From Panax quinquefolius (taxonomy: Eukaryota > Streptophyta > Magnoliopsida > Apiales > Araliaceae), in the NCBI GenBank assembly GCA_020205615.1, contig CM035173.1, forward strand, positions 30,348,293 to 30,412,292: a stretch of 64,000 nt of DNA, given 5' to 3'. The notes beneath the pieces are model-generated. The model saw only the letters and a list, made by a program, of their open reading frames with translations. It was not told the DNA's origin and made no database searches. The position numbers and the translations under genes were made by a program. This document shows positions 21,829 through 36,593 of this stretch, one piece after another (the stretch's first letter is position 1; every line of letters begins with the position of its first letter).

Positions 21829-23593
21829 TTCCAGCATATTGACCGGCCGCAGGAAGGAGGTACGATCAGTGAAAGAAAAAAAATAGGGACAGCTTGGTAA
21901 ATGGTCTGGTCGCAGAAAATAGTTGTACTGATTACAGGTAAGAAAATGCGGTCAGGTCTTAATCAAATTTAATCTTAGCGCTCTATTAATTGAAAGGACG
22001 ACCACATATTGAAATAGTACCCCCAACTACTAATATATGCTATGGAAAAACACCTATATGTGTATGTGTGTGTGTTGTGTGAAGTACTATCAAGTAATAA
22101 GGGGGAAATTTATGAACACAGTAAATAAAAAATTGCAGTTAAATAAAAAAAATATAAACTCACGTAATTAGTGATAATTGGAGTATGATTCTTAAACTCT
22201 TGATGCCAATACCTTATACATTGACACAAATATTCTAATAGGTTAAGATAAAAGAGACTTAGGAGTGTTTGATAAGACTGGATAAATAGTTTGAAAAATT
22301 AAGAATACCTCACTGAATGAATAATGGAATTTTTTTAATTTTAATTGAACGTCGAATGAACAAGCATGCTTTTGAAATATCTGAATGAATGTACAGTTTG
22401 AACAAGTTTGTTTGATACATACACACGCATATGCAATCTAATTATCAACATATATAGTTATTAAACAACCTTTTGAACATGTACTATAGTAACTTTAATT
22501 TTAATTATCTAAAATATTTTTAAGAAAAAATATAATACAATTATTTAAAGTATATGTATATCAAACATATTCAAATTTAAAATTGATATAAATTTATTTA
22601 ATTAGTGTCAATGTAATTATAAATATTATAAAAGTACTATTAATTATTTTTAAATTTTAAATGAATCATATTAATTTTAAATTTAAAAATATCACAAATT
22701 AATTTTAAGTTAATATTAATCTTATGTGCATTTACAACTACAATCCATTTAATACTCACTCCATAAATTACTAAAAATTTAAAATAAAATAAAAATTATT
22801 TTATAGTAGAATACATCAATAAATAGTTGTACATCAAACCCATCAAGAAGATAAATATTTTTAGCCTTTTTTATATGATTTTAATTCTCCCAAAACAAAA
22901 TAAATATTTTGAAGAGGCAAGGTCAGAATGAAATTGCAAGTTACAGATTTAATGACTAAAGTTAAAAAAGCTGTTGGAGTTGCCTATTTGAGTATCGATT
23001 GAAAAGATTGTTGAAGATGCTCTTACCAACAAACAATCAAACTAAAAATATCAGTTTTCATCTTAATATGATGTGCCCAATAAATGCTATGAAATTGCAC
23101 TAGATAGCCAGTCCTAAAAGCTCGTCACAACTTGTGGTGTTGTAGAAAGCTCTAAGGAATCGAGAAAATCTGTACCCGTGATTAACTTCTTTTCCGAAAC
23201 CAATAATCTAAGGTGTAAAGATAGTGATAAAGTCGCTTCATTGCTTAATATTGGCCAGGCCCTCAGCCTCAAGAGCTCAAGGACAAATCCATCCAGGTCC
23301 TGTACAAAAAAGTTGTGGGATGGAGCATATGCAAATGGGGACGAACAAATATCTTAGATGAAGACATGAAGTTCACCATTAATTATGTTGTAATTGAACA
23401 AAAAACTTGCAATAACAACAAAATGCATGCTCTAAGAGAATCAACAGACATCGAACCCAAAATTGCTGCCACCACTGTACACCTAGTATTAAGACCTCAC
23501 TAATTGTTTTAAATTGCTATATGATTACACTGACGTATGTTATCTCATAACGAGCTTAGCATCTTTTCAGATGTTGGACAGAGGGATATGGAT
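21829..23593. other. AT-rich intergenic DNA downstream of MSH1
   Basis: No gene recognised. It includes the probable MSH1 3' UTR next to 23594 and very AT-rich DNA at 22440-22900. Confidence 0.5.
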
Positions 23594-26500
23594 TCACCTG
23601 TGCAGGGTAACATTTTCCAAGGAGACGTTGGAGGTGCCAAAATTCCGATGCCTGCCATCAGCAATATTGGTAAGTTGAAACCCTTGACTAGGGAGCTGGT
23701 TGATGAGAAGAGTTTCCAGTTGGCAAGCTATGCTCTTCCCATGCACAAGGAAATATAGGAACGAAGCATTCTCCATTCCTTCCTTCGAGCGATGAGTACG
23801 GACTCGGCTCTCAAGATCATCCGTCTGTAACAGGTTGTTCATAAAGTCAATAATTCATTTATTTAGGGGAAAAAGAACGTTTAAACTGCAATGAAGTTAG
23901 GGATGGCAATGATGCAGTGCCGTTTTTTATTTTAAGTGATTTGGAACTGTACCACACCGGTAGCGGTTAAAGATTTTTCTATACCAAAACCGTATAATTT
24001 TAACATTATTATAGTTTTAATATATGTCAACTATATGTACTATATTCATAAATTAACTTTTGATATGTAAGAGTGAAAAATAATAAAAATATGTTTTAGT
24101 AACTCTATTATTATATATAACAATATAGAAATAATAATACTATGAAATATTGAGATATAACTAAAATAAACAAGTATATATAGAGCGGTTCAAGTACCGT
24201 GCACTGCCGGTTCAAAAAGCGGTGCGCAGCGGTTCAGAGGCAAAAATACCAAAACCGCACCGCAACGGTCCCGGTTTAAAAAATTTTGCACCAAAACCGC
24301 ATCGACAAGACCAACAGTTCGGATATAAACTGATTGGTTCGATGCGGTTCAACCGGTTTCGGTTTAAATTGTCATCCCTAAATGAAGTACGCTTTGGCAT
24401 TTGCTATAATAAGGATGCATAAATAATCAGAACTCATGATTGTTCAACCTAACAGGGCAGCACAATTCAAATTCAAGGCATAAGCAAACTAATCCGCTTT
24501 GCTCTATCAAATGAAGTGAGATCATGCACATGGAGCTTGATGCAATTGATTTTAGTTGAAAAGGATGACAATAAGTTCGAGAATATTTGTAACATACTAA
24601 ATAAATGTGCAGAAAGATTAAGTACCTCTCCAACATAAAGTCTTTTGTCAGGTCTAAGCAAAACATAGACACTTGAGGCACCAATTGTTGATGGAGGTGG
24701 CTGTTCCCTAGCAGCAATCAAAACACAATTTAACACTGCAAGTTCAGACATATTTTTCTTCTTGTAGAGTTCAAGCAATGCTTTCTGACATATATTAGTC
24801 ACAGCGCTCTCTACTTCCCTCACGGGAGAACCTCCATTCGATTTGTTGATGAAATTGTAGAATGCATAGTCTTTTTCCTAATGCTACTAGGCTGATCATC
24901 TATATCAGAAGTGAAACAATCTACTTCTGTGTCTTTTCGTGGTTTAGATGAATCTTTAGCATAAACTGAGAGATATAGCTCTTCAGCCCTTTTGATTATT
25001 GTTTCCGGGACACCTTCCCTCTGAGCTGTTTCAAAAGCAAGGCTTTCTTTGCATATCCCATCTGTCAACTTCCATGTTGGTCTTGGTTGACCATCAATAT
25101 ATTCTGTTTCCATTGCTTTATATACAGTGTTTTGTGTAGTCAGTGGTAACTCAAAAATACCGTGTAAGTGAGTGGAAACAATACCCAGACAGCCAATTGT
25201 ATCCAGAGTTTCAATTATGCTACCAGCAATACATGTTCCTTTGGCTGTATCTGTTCCACGACATATTTCATCTACAAGCACAAGGCTCCTTGAAGTGGCT
25301 CCAGTTATTATAGAACGGACCTCTGACATTTCAATCTGAAAAATCAACACAAACAATAACAGGAGATAAGATAGTCAATTATACTAGTCGCTGGTTATAA
25401 TCCCCGTACTTGAGGCCAATTTTTACCAAAAAAAGGGATAATCAATTATCCTGATGAGACAAAAAGAGGTTACACCAATCAATGTACTGTCCAAGGAAGA
25501 AATATGAATCTAAGGAAAAAACCATGAACATCATTTTCACTAAATCAAAGTTGGAACAATAATATTAATGGAGCTTTGCCTATTAAATATTGAATATTGA
25601 ATCAGTAGCAATTAATATGATATTCTTCCAGAAAACACCAAGTGTAGAAGTTCTCTACAAAAGAAAATAAACTTGATCACCCAAAATCAGATACAATTAT
25701 TTATTCAAAATTTTGAGGGCGAATGGACAACTATATAGAGTATTACTATTACATATTTTGAATTGGACCAAGCTATACATGATATGTAAATATAAGAAGA
25801 CAAGGCCTAACTTTAATGACTTGACATAGATATAACGTGGGACTTTGCCTATTATAGGAATGAGTGGCGAAATGTGATTACAAAGAGTATTACTATTACA
25901 TGGTTTTTCTACTTTTTCACTGTAATATGAGATTCTTTGTAGCCTACCCCAACTTGTTTGGGACAAAAGGTGAGTTGAGTTGAGTTAGGCCTAACGTTCA
26001 TAAAATTCCAAAAATCTTTCTTCTATTGTCCCTGATGTTGAGCACTGATTAATGAAAAAATTCAATATGCAAGGTCAACTTTTTAAGTGTTGGCTATTAT
26101 AACTACTCAGCTGTTGAAACATATGAAGCGTGCCGTACTGCAGATTTTTTGGAGGAAATAGACAAGGAAACATGAATTTCAAAATGGTGAGGTGCAGAAC
26201 AATAGAACATATAAGTGTACCTGAAATGAACTTTTTCCATCAGCAGGGCTATCATAAGATTTCACATGTAGCATAATAGAGTCAAAATGTGGAATTAAGG
26301 CTGATTCAGCAGGAACCATGAATCCACATATTCCAAGTAAAGCAGCTGCACAAATTGATCTAAGCAAGCTGGATTTACCACCTCCATTTGGTCCAGTCAA
26401 TAGAAAAAGTGATTGCATATCAACTGTATTTTGTACAGCATTTCCTTCCGCTGCATCAAACCAATATGGTGATAGGCCAACTAACTTCATCCCATCAGCT

Positions 26501-29500
26501 TCATCTGATGGCCCCACTTTCTGCATTCGCAGTATAAAGATTTGGTGTTTTGAATGACAATGGATAGCTGACAAGGAAAGTAGTTGAAGAATGCAACAGA
26601 CAGGAAGTGTTTTCCTTCATACACAGATTTTGCAGCAAAAGATACTGTTTTCATACACAGATATGATATAAACAGCAAACATACTCAGCCACAGAAACTG
26701 TAAAGTTGAAAAACATTTGGGCCCTCTTCCCAATGCTCAAGGTTTTAGAGCAATAAGCCACTTAACATGGAGTCAAAGCTCTGGGTATGCAAATTCTTGA
26801 ATTCAAGTATTCTCGTTTGCAATTCCCCCCACACCAAAAAAAAAGAAGAAAAAAAGTCATCTCCTTGAGTTGTTAGTGGCTTAGTGTTATCGTACGGTTT
26901 GATTCATGCATTATGATGCACCTTGGTCCGTCTCTACGTACAAGAGGGGATTGCACAAGGGGTTGTTGTTGCTGACTAACAAAAACACAAAATTCTAGTA
27001 ATATAAAACAATGAGCAACAACCAACTATAACAAATTTAAAACATGATTTCTGATCCTTCCCCCTTTTCTGTTCATTTTATTCAATAAAATGCTAATTCT
27101 TGTTCATAAAAGCAAAAGGCAGGAAAACAAGGGCCAGCAAGTACAATTCATCCTAGCAATATAGATTTAGCATTGCCCACGTAGGCAAATGAAAATCCCG
27201 ATCCATATGGACTACCCTTCCCAAATCTTAGGATGTAACAGTATGAGATGAAAATCAAACTTCAGCACCTCCTTCATAGCGAGTCATCATTCACCCAAGA
27301 GAAAGAAACATAACCAAAAATGATATATTGTATAAAAAGTTCTCTTTGCACATGTAGAAAGAGGACTGCAGCTTGGATGCCACTTCTTTTTGTTCAGGTT
27401 TTTAATATATTTGGCTCAAAAACAGTTGATCTGCCCGAGCTTGAAATTCAAGTGGTTAAATAATCACAATATTTGAATGAGCTTATTACTCAGCAAAAGT
27501 ATCAAAGTTCACACAAGCTGATCTTGGAATTTTTAGAAGAATTCTGATCATTTTCAGTACTGAGATATAATCAAACTAATTTCACAATCTAATGGATTCC
27601 TGATGATGCATAAAATCAACTCCACGTGAATGGGTGCACGGTTTTGCAAAATAGAAGTCAAATACTAATAAATTTTGAGCCAATAAATCAACTAACACAA
27701 AGATGCAAAAGGTTGGCAATTTTAAGACTACCTCAGAACTATGAAACTGACTGAGGGTGGGGAAAACCCATTTCCTTCTTCTACCTTCACTGTATCAACA
27801 AAAATCAAGATTACAATTAAAACTTGTCTTCAGATAATAAGGATGCAGAAACAACTAGAAGAACACATAAACATGTTAAGTATATTTTGAATCACTTACA
27901 ATAAATATATATTAATTATATATTATCAGGAAAGAATCAATCCGAAGGAATGAACAACCAGTCAAGGTTGTGTAGGGATAGACTGCATACTTACGAATAT
28001 ATTTAATTTAATATGGCAACTGAAAAAGCATGCTTCAGATTCAATCATTCAATACCTTGGTTGTTTCCTTTTCTTTCATTAATTTAATGAGTCCCAAGTA
28101 TATATGTGGAATTTCTAAATTTCTAATATTCTAGGTGTAAAATCATCCTAAGCTAAAATGGTATAAGGTCAAAACTGAATACTAAAGATAAACCATCTTA
28201 ACACAAATGTCTTGTTATTAAGTGAAGATGAAGATAAATGTCTTGCCATTTTTAACAGGAATGTCTATCTTATATCGATAAGTGCAAAGACAAAGAACAC
28301 CTTTGAAGATGAAGATAAAATATGAATGAAGTTTGATGATCTACGTTATAAAGAAGAATTTTTAGATTTTGTTTTTATGAATGGATTTCTACATCTTGAT
28401 GCAGCAATCTTTAGTTGATGTCCACTGAATGCAACCAAATCTAGTCAAAAGATTACAATTGGACCATCCTTTCTTTGAAATATATTGATATATTACCTGT
28501 TTAGAAACTAATATTGCACACATTTTCAAGAATATCTCCTTGAAGAACTAAGAAAAGCATGCAATAGTGAACCACGTCATGAAATGATTCAAATTAGGGA
28601 AAACATTGCTAATGCAAAACAGAATATAACTAATGAACAATTCTGAAACTCAATAAATTTGTACCCAACCTCACATGAGCAAATAATGCCTTTGCAACGA
28701 CTAGCAACATAGAGGCAAAGACAAGGACATTAATTTTAGCTTGTAACTCGGCAGAAAGTCCCCTCAACAATTCCAAGACCTTTGCTTTTGCCTGAGCACC
28801 TGCCTCGTGGTAACTGAAACAGAAACAAGAGCATTCACTCTCTCTTCCACAAAAGGCAATTACTCATAGGATGGATTATGAGTACCAAATTCCAAAATTT
28901 TCCACCTTGTTAGTGCAACCTCCACCTTCATTGTGGTAAACCATTCCTCTCCAACCTTTCTGCCTTTTGAATCTACAGCTGGTTTGAGCTGCTTTATTTG
29001 TTCTTCTCCAGGGGTACCAGCCCAAACAGCTGGTGCAAATCGTTTTCCCTTGAACCAGACAGCTCCATGCTCCCGAGCATATAATATTTCCCCCTTCGGT
29101 CCTCCAAGTGGTGCTGTCAAAGCTTTTATCCTTGATATGATAGGTAAGAAATCTTCTGTGACCTGCAAAATTGTTGAAAGTTTGTCCATTACAAAATGAT
29201 TTTCTGAATCCAGAAATCAAGAGTTTATAAGTTTGCATTACAAAAAGTGAAAATCACTGAAGACAATTATTGGTATTAGCATACAAGCATACTTTACGTT
29301 TAGGCTCATCAAAAGCACCGCAAAATGTGCTTTACTCTTAGCTTTCATCCTACCAGAAACTAAATCCACTAGAAGTGCCAAAAGAGGGCGAACCCAACTA
29401 CACGGTGCAGTATCCAAAGGAATAGAGGGATATAAAAGGCAAACCTATGCCTCATAAAAATCATAATCCTACACCTTATACAAAGAGTCTGCGAAATACT

Positions 29501-32500
29501 ACTTACACTAGGCTACCAACACAAACTCTTCCAAAAATCCACAATAATCATAATAGAGCCTAGGACCACCTCATGAAGCCAAAAGAAAAGAATGCTGAGG
29601 AAAAGAGATGGAAATGACCAAGGAGACTCTCTTTTCCTTCCATAAACGATGTTCCACTCATCTGAATGGTGCTTACCTTACTATAGATAATCACCAATTT
29701 GTTAGTTCATCTACTTCCCAACCAAGATGGGTATTGTGATGTATAATGTCAGGATTTCTAACTGTTGGCATTAGTTACTAATAACCTTTAGAGTGACAGA
29801 GTTATTTATATAAGACTAGTTAGATTTTCCTTGGAACAGTGCTATATACAATTTTGACCTTCATCTCTAACATCCTTAATGTTGTTTGGAAAACACTTCC
29901 CCTGATTTTTGTTCTTACTACTAGTCCCGCAACATTGTTCATCAGGCTCATGCACTCAAAACCTTCAACAAACTAAGGTTGTAAAGTATGAATCCATAAA
30001 CCAATTAGTAATGCCCAGAATTCTAATGTTTTATATTAATGCTTCCAATGAGTTTGGTAGGTTGCTTCTGTCTGAGTCTGAGAGCATCCAACATAAAAGT
30101 ACCATGGCAATCAGTGGAGCATATACTAGTTGTGAAGGCTTCACTAAACTGTAGGAGACAAACTTCAATAAACATTAAATTTGCAAGAAAGCATGCTAAA
30201 CAGATACAATCTGAACTACGATTCAGATCAAGTTTTACCAAACCAACACAGGTGAACAAGTAGAGTATATTAGGGCGCTTGAGGGAACCATGTTGAAGGA
30301 ACTTGGCAAAATGACCCCGTAACTTCGAGAGAAGGGGTGCTCTCCTATCTTTTTAAAACCTCGCTTCGAACCTTGCCTGCTTCGAACCTTGCCTTGCTAA
30401 CGATAACGAGCTTTTGGTAGCCCAATATTCAAAAGCATCACTAGCTTACGCTCTGACCCAAGTTTTTCAATTATTCCACCACATTCTACTCTGGCTTCGA
30501 GAGAAGTGGCAGACTGAATAATCAGGATTTAACAAAGGTCAAATCAAAGACTCAAAGACTTCACCAACCCCCCTCCCAAGATCCAACCATGAAACCAGTA
30601 CAGACTACAGAGTTTGCCACCAAGTACAGTAGGGCAATAGGAGGGAGACTCATAACCTATGTTATATGTAGCTTGGGAGGCTTCACTTTACAGATGTGAG
30701 ACAAGCACTCACAATTTTCACCGCACGCCTAATCCTACGCAACAAAACAAAACAACAAAATATGAATGAAGAATAACTACTGATTCAGTTCATCACAACT
30801 CACAACCATCCAGTAGTCTTGAATTCCCATATATAAGTATATAACCCTACTCCAAAGAGGTGAACTCTTAGTCATAATTACATATAAGAATAAAACTCAA
30901 TAAACATCAAGGAGATGCATGATCATCACATACATCAAAATCAGGATAACTTTCTTAGGAAGATAATCTGTAGAGTAAAGTACCATACTACCTATTATAA
31001 CAGGCAAAGCAAAAGGCTTACAGCTAAAGATAAGGCCTCAGCTGCCTTTTCCACTTCTGTAAATGCTTCCTCTAAATGGGTCCTTTTTACACGACCTTTC
31101 CATGAAGACTCCATCTCCTCAAAAAAGTCACCTGGGACGGCCAGGTAGGAATGTTCCTTTTGATCTCTATCATCATCTAAGGAGATGAGTTCACCAATTC
31201 TATGGGACACCCACTCACATTCATTTACCTAAAAAATAAAGGATAAGAAAGTTCAGAGACATCAAGTGTAGGAAGAGACATTTTCAAATGAAGATAAATT
31301 CCAAAGTTTCTGAAAGAGTTTGGATAATATGCCATTTTTTTATTATCTGACACCCTGGAAGACAGATATCAGTGATAAGGAAAGAAATGGCAAAAATGGA
31401 AGGAGAAAAATAGTTCATTGTATAGCAAACTTGAAATTTCTGCATATGTATATATATAGGTACATAGAGAAAATTCAGAATGCATCTAGAATAAATCAAA
31501 TTAACAAACTGTGACAAGAGAGCGAGTGGGAACAGAAGCTACCGAGAAAAGAAACAGCTATCAAATGGATTAGGGCAAAAGCCATGTAGGAGCAACAGAC
31601 ATGCAGTCATGTTAGTGCTCTCACACTAGGAAAGCACAAAATAACAATGTTGCATGTATTCCTCAAAATTTATTTTGAAATATCTGTGAATTAGACGATT
31701 ACCACAAAATACCATACAAGGTAAACTAAGACCCATGAAAGATATTTAAGACCTCTACAGTTTCGAAACATGTATTTTAAATATTTGAAGACGATCACCA
31801 CTGAAGCACAACAACAAAATATCTGGTTGTCTTAAAACTTTGGGCCTTGTCCTACATATCATCTTCCACCCTCTAGTAGTCTGGAGTACCAAATCTATAA
31901 ACAACAAATAAGATTTCAAATTTCAAATTTTAATAAATGTCTCAAAAGGACAATCCAAAACACCTTAAAGCTATTTTGGCAACTGAACTCCAAACATTGG
32001 AATTGGAATCGAGCATCAAATCTGAACTAAATTTCAATTATATGGAATTGAAATGTTCTTTGAATTCTAATTCCAAAGCTTGTGAGTAATAAAACGTAGC
32101 AAAAGTGTAAACCAAAAAACCTAAATTATCATTTGATATTTGAGTTAATGGTCCAACATGAGGTATCGTGAATTCAATTTACTGACCACATTTTTAATTA
32201 AGAAAAAAAAAGTAGTGCCTCAAAACTCAGTATCTTGCCTCACTTCATATATAAATAATAGATTTAGATCTTCCTGTCTCAGATAAGAGATGCATTAAAT
32301 AACACTAACCAAACATTCGAGTCTAAATAATTCAATATGTAAGATATCAGAACTCAAGAAGGCTCTGCATATACTTGTTTAGAAAAAGATAATGGTCAGT
32401 GTCTAAATTATAAGATGTTGCTGCTTTCATATTGTATTTTTTCTTTAAATATTACTATTAATTCAAATATAGTGGAATTTTTTTGATACCCAATGAAAAG

Positions 32501-35500
32501 CAATACATACACCATAGATTATCACTTACTAATTTGTCAAAGTCAATTTTTAATCCTGTTGCCACCCAAGTTGGATCCATTAATAATTTCAGGATTTCGT
32601 TGAGATCAGAGTTTCCGTAGTACATCTGCAAGACTTCATCAACCACATTTTTTATCTTGCAAAACTCAATATGATTAGCCTCCCTCAACTCAAGTAGCTT
32701 TACAAGCTGCAAAATAAACAAGATATTAGGAGATCGCCGGTATAAAACAATTCAAGAGAAAAATTATTAAGATACTTGAAATATGAACAGAAATGAAGCA
32801 TATCCATAACATTAACAGATGCAGACAGAAATAACATTCAGAAATACGTCTTTATCAGTTTTGTTTTCTTTTGTTTTTTTGTCAAATTCTATATCAGCTT
32901 TCCGAACCATAACACAGGTGACTGATATTTGAAATATGAACAGAAATGAAGCATATCCATAACATTAACAGATGCAGAGAGAAAAAACATTCAGAAAGAC
33001 GTCTATATTGGGGGGGGGGTTGTTTGGTCAAATTCTATATCAGCTTTCTGAACCATAACATTGGTGACTGATACTTCGATCTGACGAACCAGCAATTTTC
33101 AAGTTAGGAATTAGAGTACTAACCAAGCAACTAACAAGCACTTAATCAACTTCCTACAACTTAATGGAGAGTGAATTACCCTGAAATTCCAGGAGCTAGA
33201 TCACCTAATGATGTAACCCTCCCCAATGTTCCTCATTTACGGAAAATTCAAAGAGTTGTTTCTAGTTACCAATGGCATTAAAAAACATGAATGAATAAAT
33301 AACATAAACCGATCTTACGCAAGTCCTAAAATAATATATTTGGTCTTTGGCAGGTCTCTCTTGTTGGTGGGGTGAGATAACAGGAACAATCATGGAATAA
33401 TATATCCAGAAATCAGAATCATCGAGCGTCCAGGGAACAATACTTAGCTGGATAAATAATGGTACACATAATACACCAAATTCCAATTAAACCAGCAGGA
33501 TTCACAGCTTTGACCACAGTTCACACGAGGACACATCAACCATCACATCTCCGAATATCAAGAAACGCATTGTAATTTTTTTCATGTGGAACTAGAACCA
33601 GAGGTGATCGTCTAATTAAGTGGATAGACAAATTACGCAAGTGAAACTTGTATTTCTTGATATAGTTTTGAGATCAACATGTCTATTATATCTCCTTAAT
33701 CTAATTTTAGAAACATAAGATTCTAAAGAATAGTATGCTTGACACTGGAGATTGGCTTGTTTCATTCGAGGTGAAGAAAAATTATATGATTTACACAATT
33801 ACAGTGCACAGATGACAACACAAACAAAAAATTTCAAATGCCATCAGCAACAACTACTCAATAGTCCATAGTTTAATTTATATGGAGTATAGAAAGAGAA
33901 TCAAGACCAAAATCCATGTAAAAAGATGAGCATTCCCAAAGTTGTCATAAAAATCAGACTTGAAATGATAAAATGACTACATTTTTAGATTCCATTCACA
34001 ATTACCAAAAGCTAGCAATACTTTGATACCAAATGCAGATATTTTTTTTCTTTCTTTACAAGTCAAAATGCAGATATGTTTTGTTAATGCTAACAAGGTA
34101 ACTGGAATATAACCTTAGCAGATGAAACACAAGTAAACTCGGGAATTGAGCATGTTACACTGCTCATATGTTTGCATATTTCTGCAACATCAGATACAAA
34201 GTTTAGAATTTTCAACACATAGGAAGTTCGAGTTTATATGACAGTATCACGTAATATTCACAATGAGGAAAAAAATCGGATGAATATGCAATTATACATG
34301 ATAATATCACATTAGTGATGAGGAAATGTATATCATATATATTCAGAAACTAGTTAAAGCTTGAAAAAGGGAAGACAACCACAATCTTGTTGCTGAAAGA
34401 TCAACACTCCTATTCACAGCTAGATAATCTCATACATATATGATCACAGTCCAGACAAAGGCATTAATTCTTTTTTGTTTAATTAATCTCAACAAATTTT
34501 TTAAATACAAAGTTAGTCAGTTGATGAAACAAAAAATTCACCTATCAATAAAAATCTAGAAGCAGAAGATATGCCAACTAAAGTCGTGAAAATTATAGCC
34601 TATAGGTTTAAGCATTAACCCCGTCAATAAAATCCAAAGAAGCATTGAGAATCCAATTGATGTAAATCCAGTTGTGGATCAATCAACCATCTGTAATTTT
34701 TGGTATCTCAAAACTCCAACTGATTGCCACAAAGTTTGGTTTGTTATTCTTTTCTCTTCAGAAAAATCCATCACGACACTCAAATCCATGTTTCTACTTG
34801 TCGAAAAGATATAGCAATTTCACATTGGACCAAATATGTTATCTTGTTATCATTCAGAAAGGAAAACTTCTATGGAAAGAAAAATATACTGATTAAAACC
34901 AAAGCCAGCCCAGAAAAATCTACTCAATGCTACAACAGTCATAAATTAATGCCACTAGGCTTCAACTACCAAGGGAGCTGACTTACTTCAAATCTCTTCT
35001 AAGTATTAATATTTATTAGAAGAAGAGAAGATTAATAGATGAGGAAGATATTTAAAGTATGGAGGACTGGAAGGCACCGAAGAAAGAAACGGAGGAAAAA
35101 AGGAAAGGAAAGAATTAAAAAGTGAAGTAATGAAAGTTAATAACTCAATCAATTATTTAATATGGTTCTTCCTCTATAATTACCCCCTGCTCAAGACCAC
35201 AGAGATGCATAGAAAACCACTCTGCTGCAAAGCATTCTTAAAGTAAGAACTGCCTAATAGCAACAGAGCGATAAGAAACAGCATGTATTATCAAAATCAT
35301 AGGATCCTACAACCAGGTTGATTAATACAAGGTGTGTAAGTTATAACACCACTCAACCACTCACCTTGAATTGTTGATGCAATTGCATAAGCAGGAGGAT
35401 TCAAAAGAAGATCTTTAACATACCTGACAGCGGACAATTTGACATACCAAGGAGCCAAAAATCATTCCAACATGTCAAATAAAAAAAGGGTAAAATTCAG

Positions 35501-36560
35501 ATGACCATTTAGAGTTTTGACAAAATCCCACATAACCACTTATGGCTCAAATGTAGACACATAAATCCCTGTAGTAGTGAGACTAAGAGAAACTTTTAAC
35601 TTTTTCATCCAAGATGACACCTTCCCTTTGTGTCTTACTTTGAAATTGTTGCCCGCATGTTTCAAACCGTACACGAAGGGAAGGGATCATCTTGGATGGA
35701 AAAGTTAACTGTTTCACTTGGCTTCAAGACTACAGGGGTTTATTTGTCTCTGTTTAAAACGAAAAGCGATCATATGGGATTTTGGCAAAACCCCAGGTGT
35801 TCATCTGGATATTACCCTATAAAAAAAGGAAAAGTTACATGAATGAAATTTCAATAAAATTTGAGGAAACAAACATTTGCAATATAATTTCCTTAAACAC
35901 CAAAGCTCTATCTCAGTTGGCTAGGCCTCTTGCAATTCAGGAGGTCCTAGGTTCTTAGCATCATTGGCAGGATAATGCAGGAGGTCCTAGGTTCGAGCAT
36001 CGGCAGTGGCCAAGAAGGGAGGGAGGGAGGGAGGGAGGGAGGGAGAGATTGGCTATAAGATGGGCCAAGAAGGGGAGGGATTGGCTATAAGATGGAATTC
36101 ATTGCCACTGTTCCTGAAACTGGTAGTGTTAGTCTCATCTCTTCTCTTCTTTTGTCCATTATTCAACATTCCAAATTTGTATTTAGTTTATTATCTGTCA
36201 ACATAATTATTCAATCAGTCAATTGTCAAGTTAAATGCATTTTCATGACTAACTAGGGTCCAACTTACAATTGAGCCACTAAATTAAATGTGTTACCATT
36301 CCACTAACTGAACTCAATTTTTTAAACAATTTTTCTTTAAAATGTTACAAAAACCGTTATGTTTATAGACTTTAAATGGCAGAATTTTATGCGAGGGGGA
36401 AAAACTTATATTTATTCACTTCATACACATTGCATGTCCAATTTCCATGAACATACCAAAAACAATGAGGTAGATTATAACTTCGTTTACAAGAAACTTC
36501 AACAGAAAATTATATCGACAAGCAATGTGAAGATTTCAACTTCCTAATTTATTCATTGTA

Positions 36561-36593
<33 letters not shown>

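Noticed and set aside
23537..23758. Plus-strand 73-codon frame near 23.6 kb
   Set aside because: It is the opposite strand of MSH1 exon 22, whose minus-strand reading matches the end of the GIY-YIG domain and is phased with exon 21.
24800..24860. A short intron in MSH1 exon 21 as an explanation for the frame change
   Set aside because: The only nearby donor-acceptor pair encloses 36 bp, too short for a plant intron and a multiple of three, so it would not restore the frame.
28876..29238. 120-codon minus-strand frame and plus-strand frame at 28933-29199
   Set aside because: Shadows of MSH1 exon 17 in other frames; only the frame giving LGGPKGEILYAREHG is phased with its neighbours.
35630..36206. 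Small plus-strand frames in MSH1 intron 12
   Set aside because: No recognised domain; one is a translation of a (GGGA)n run next to a SINE-like fragment.
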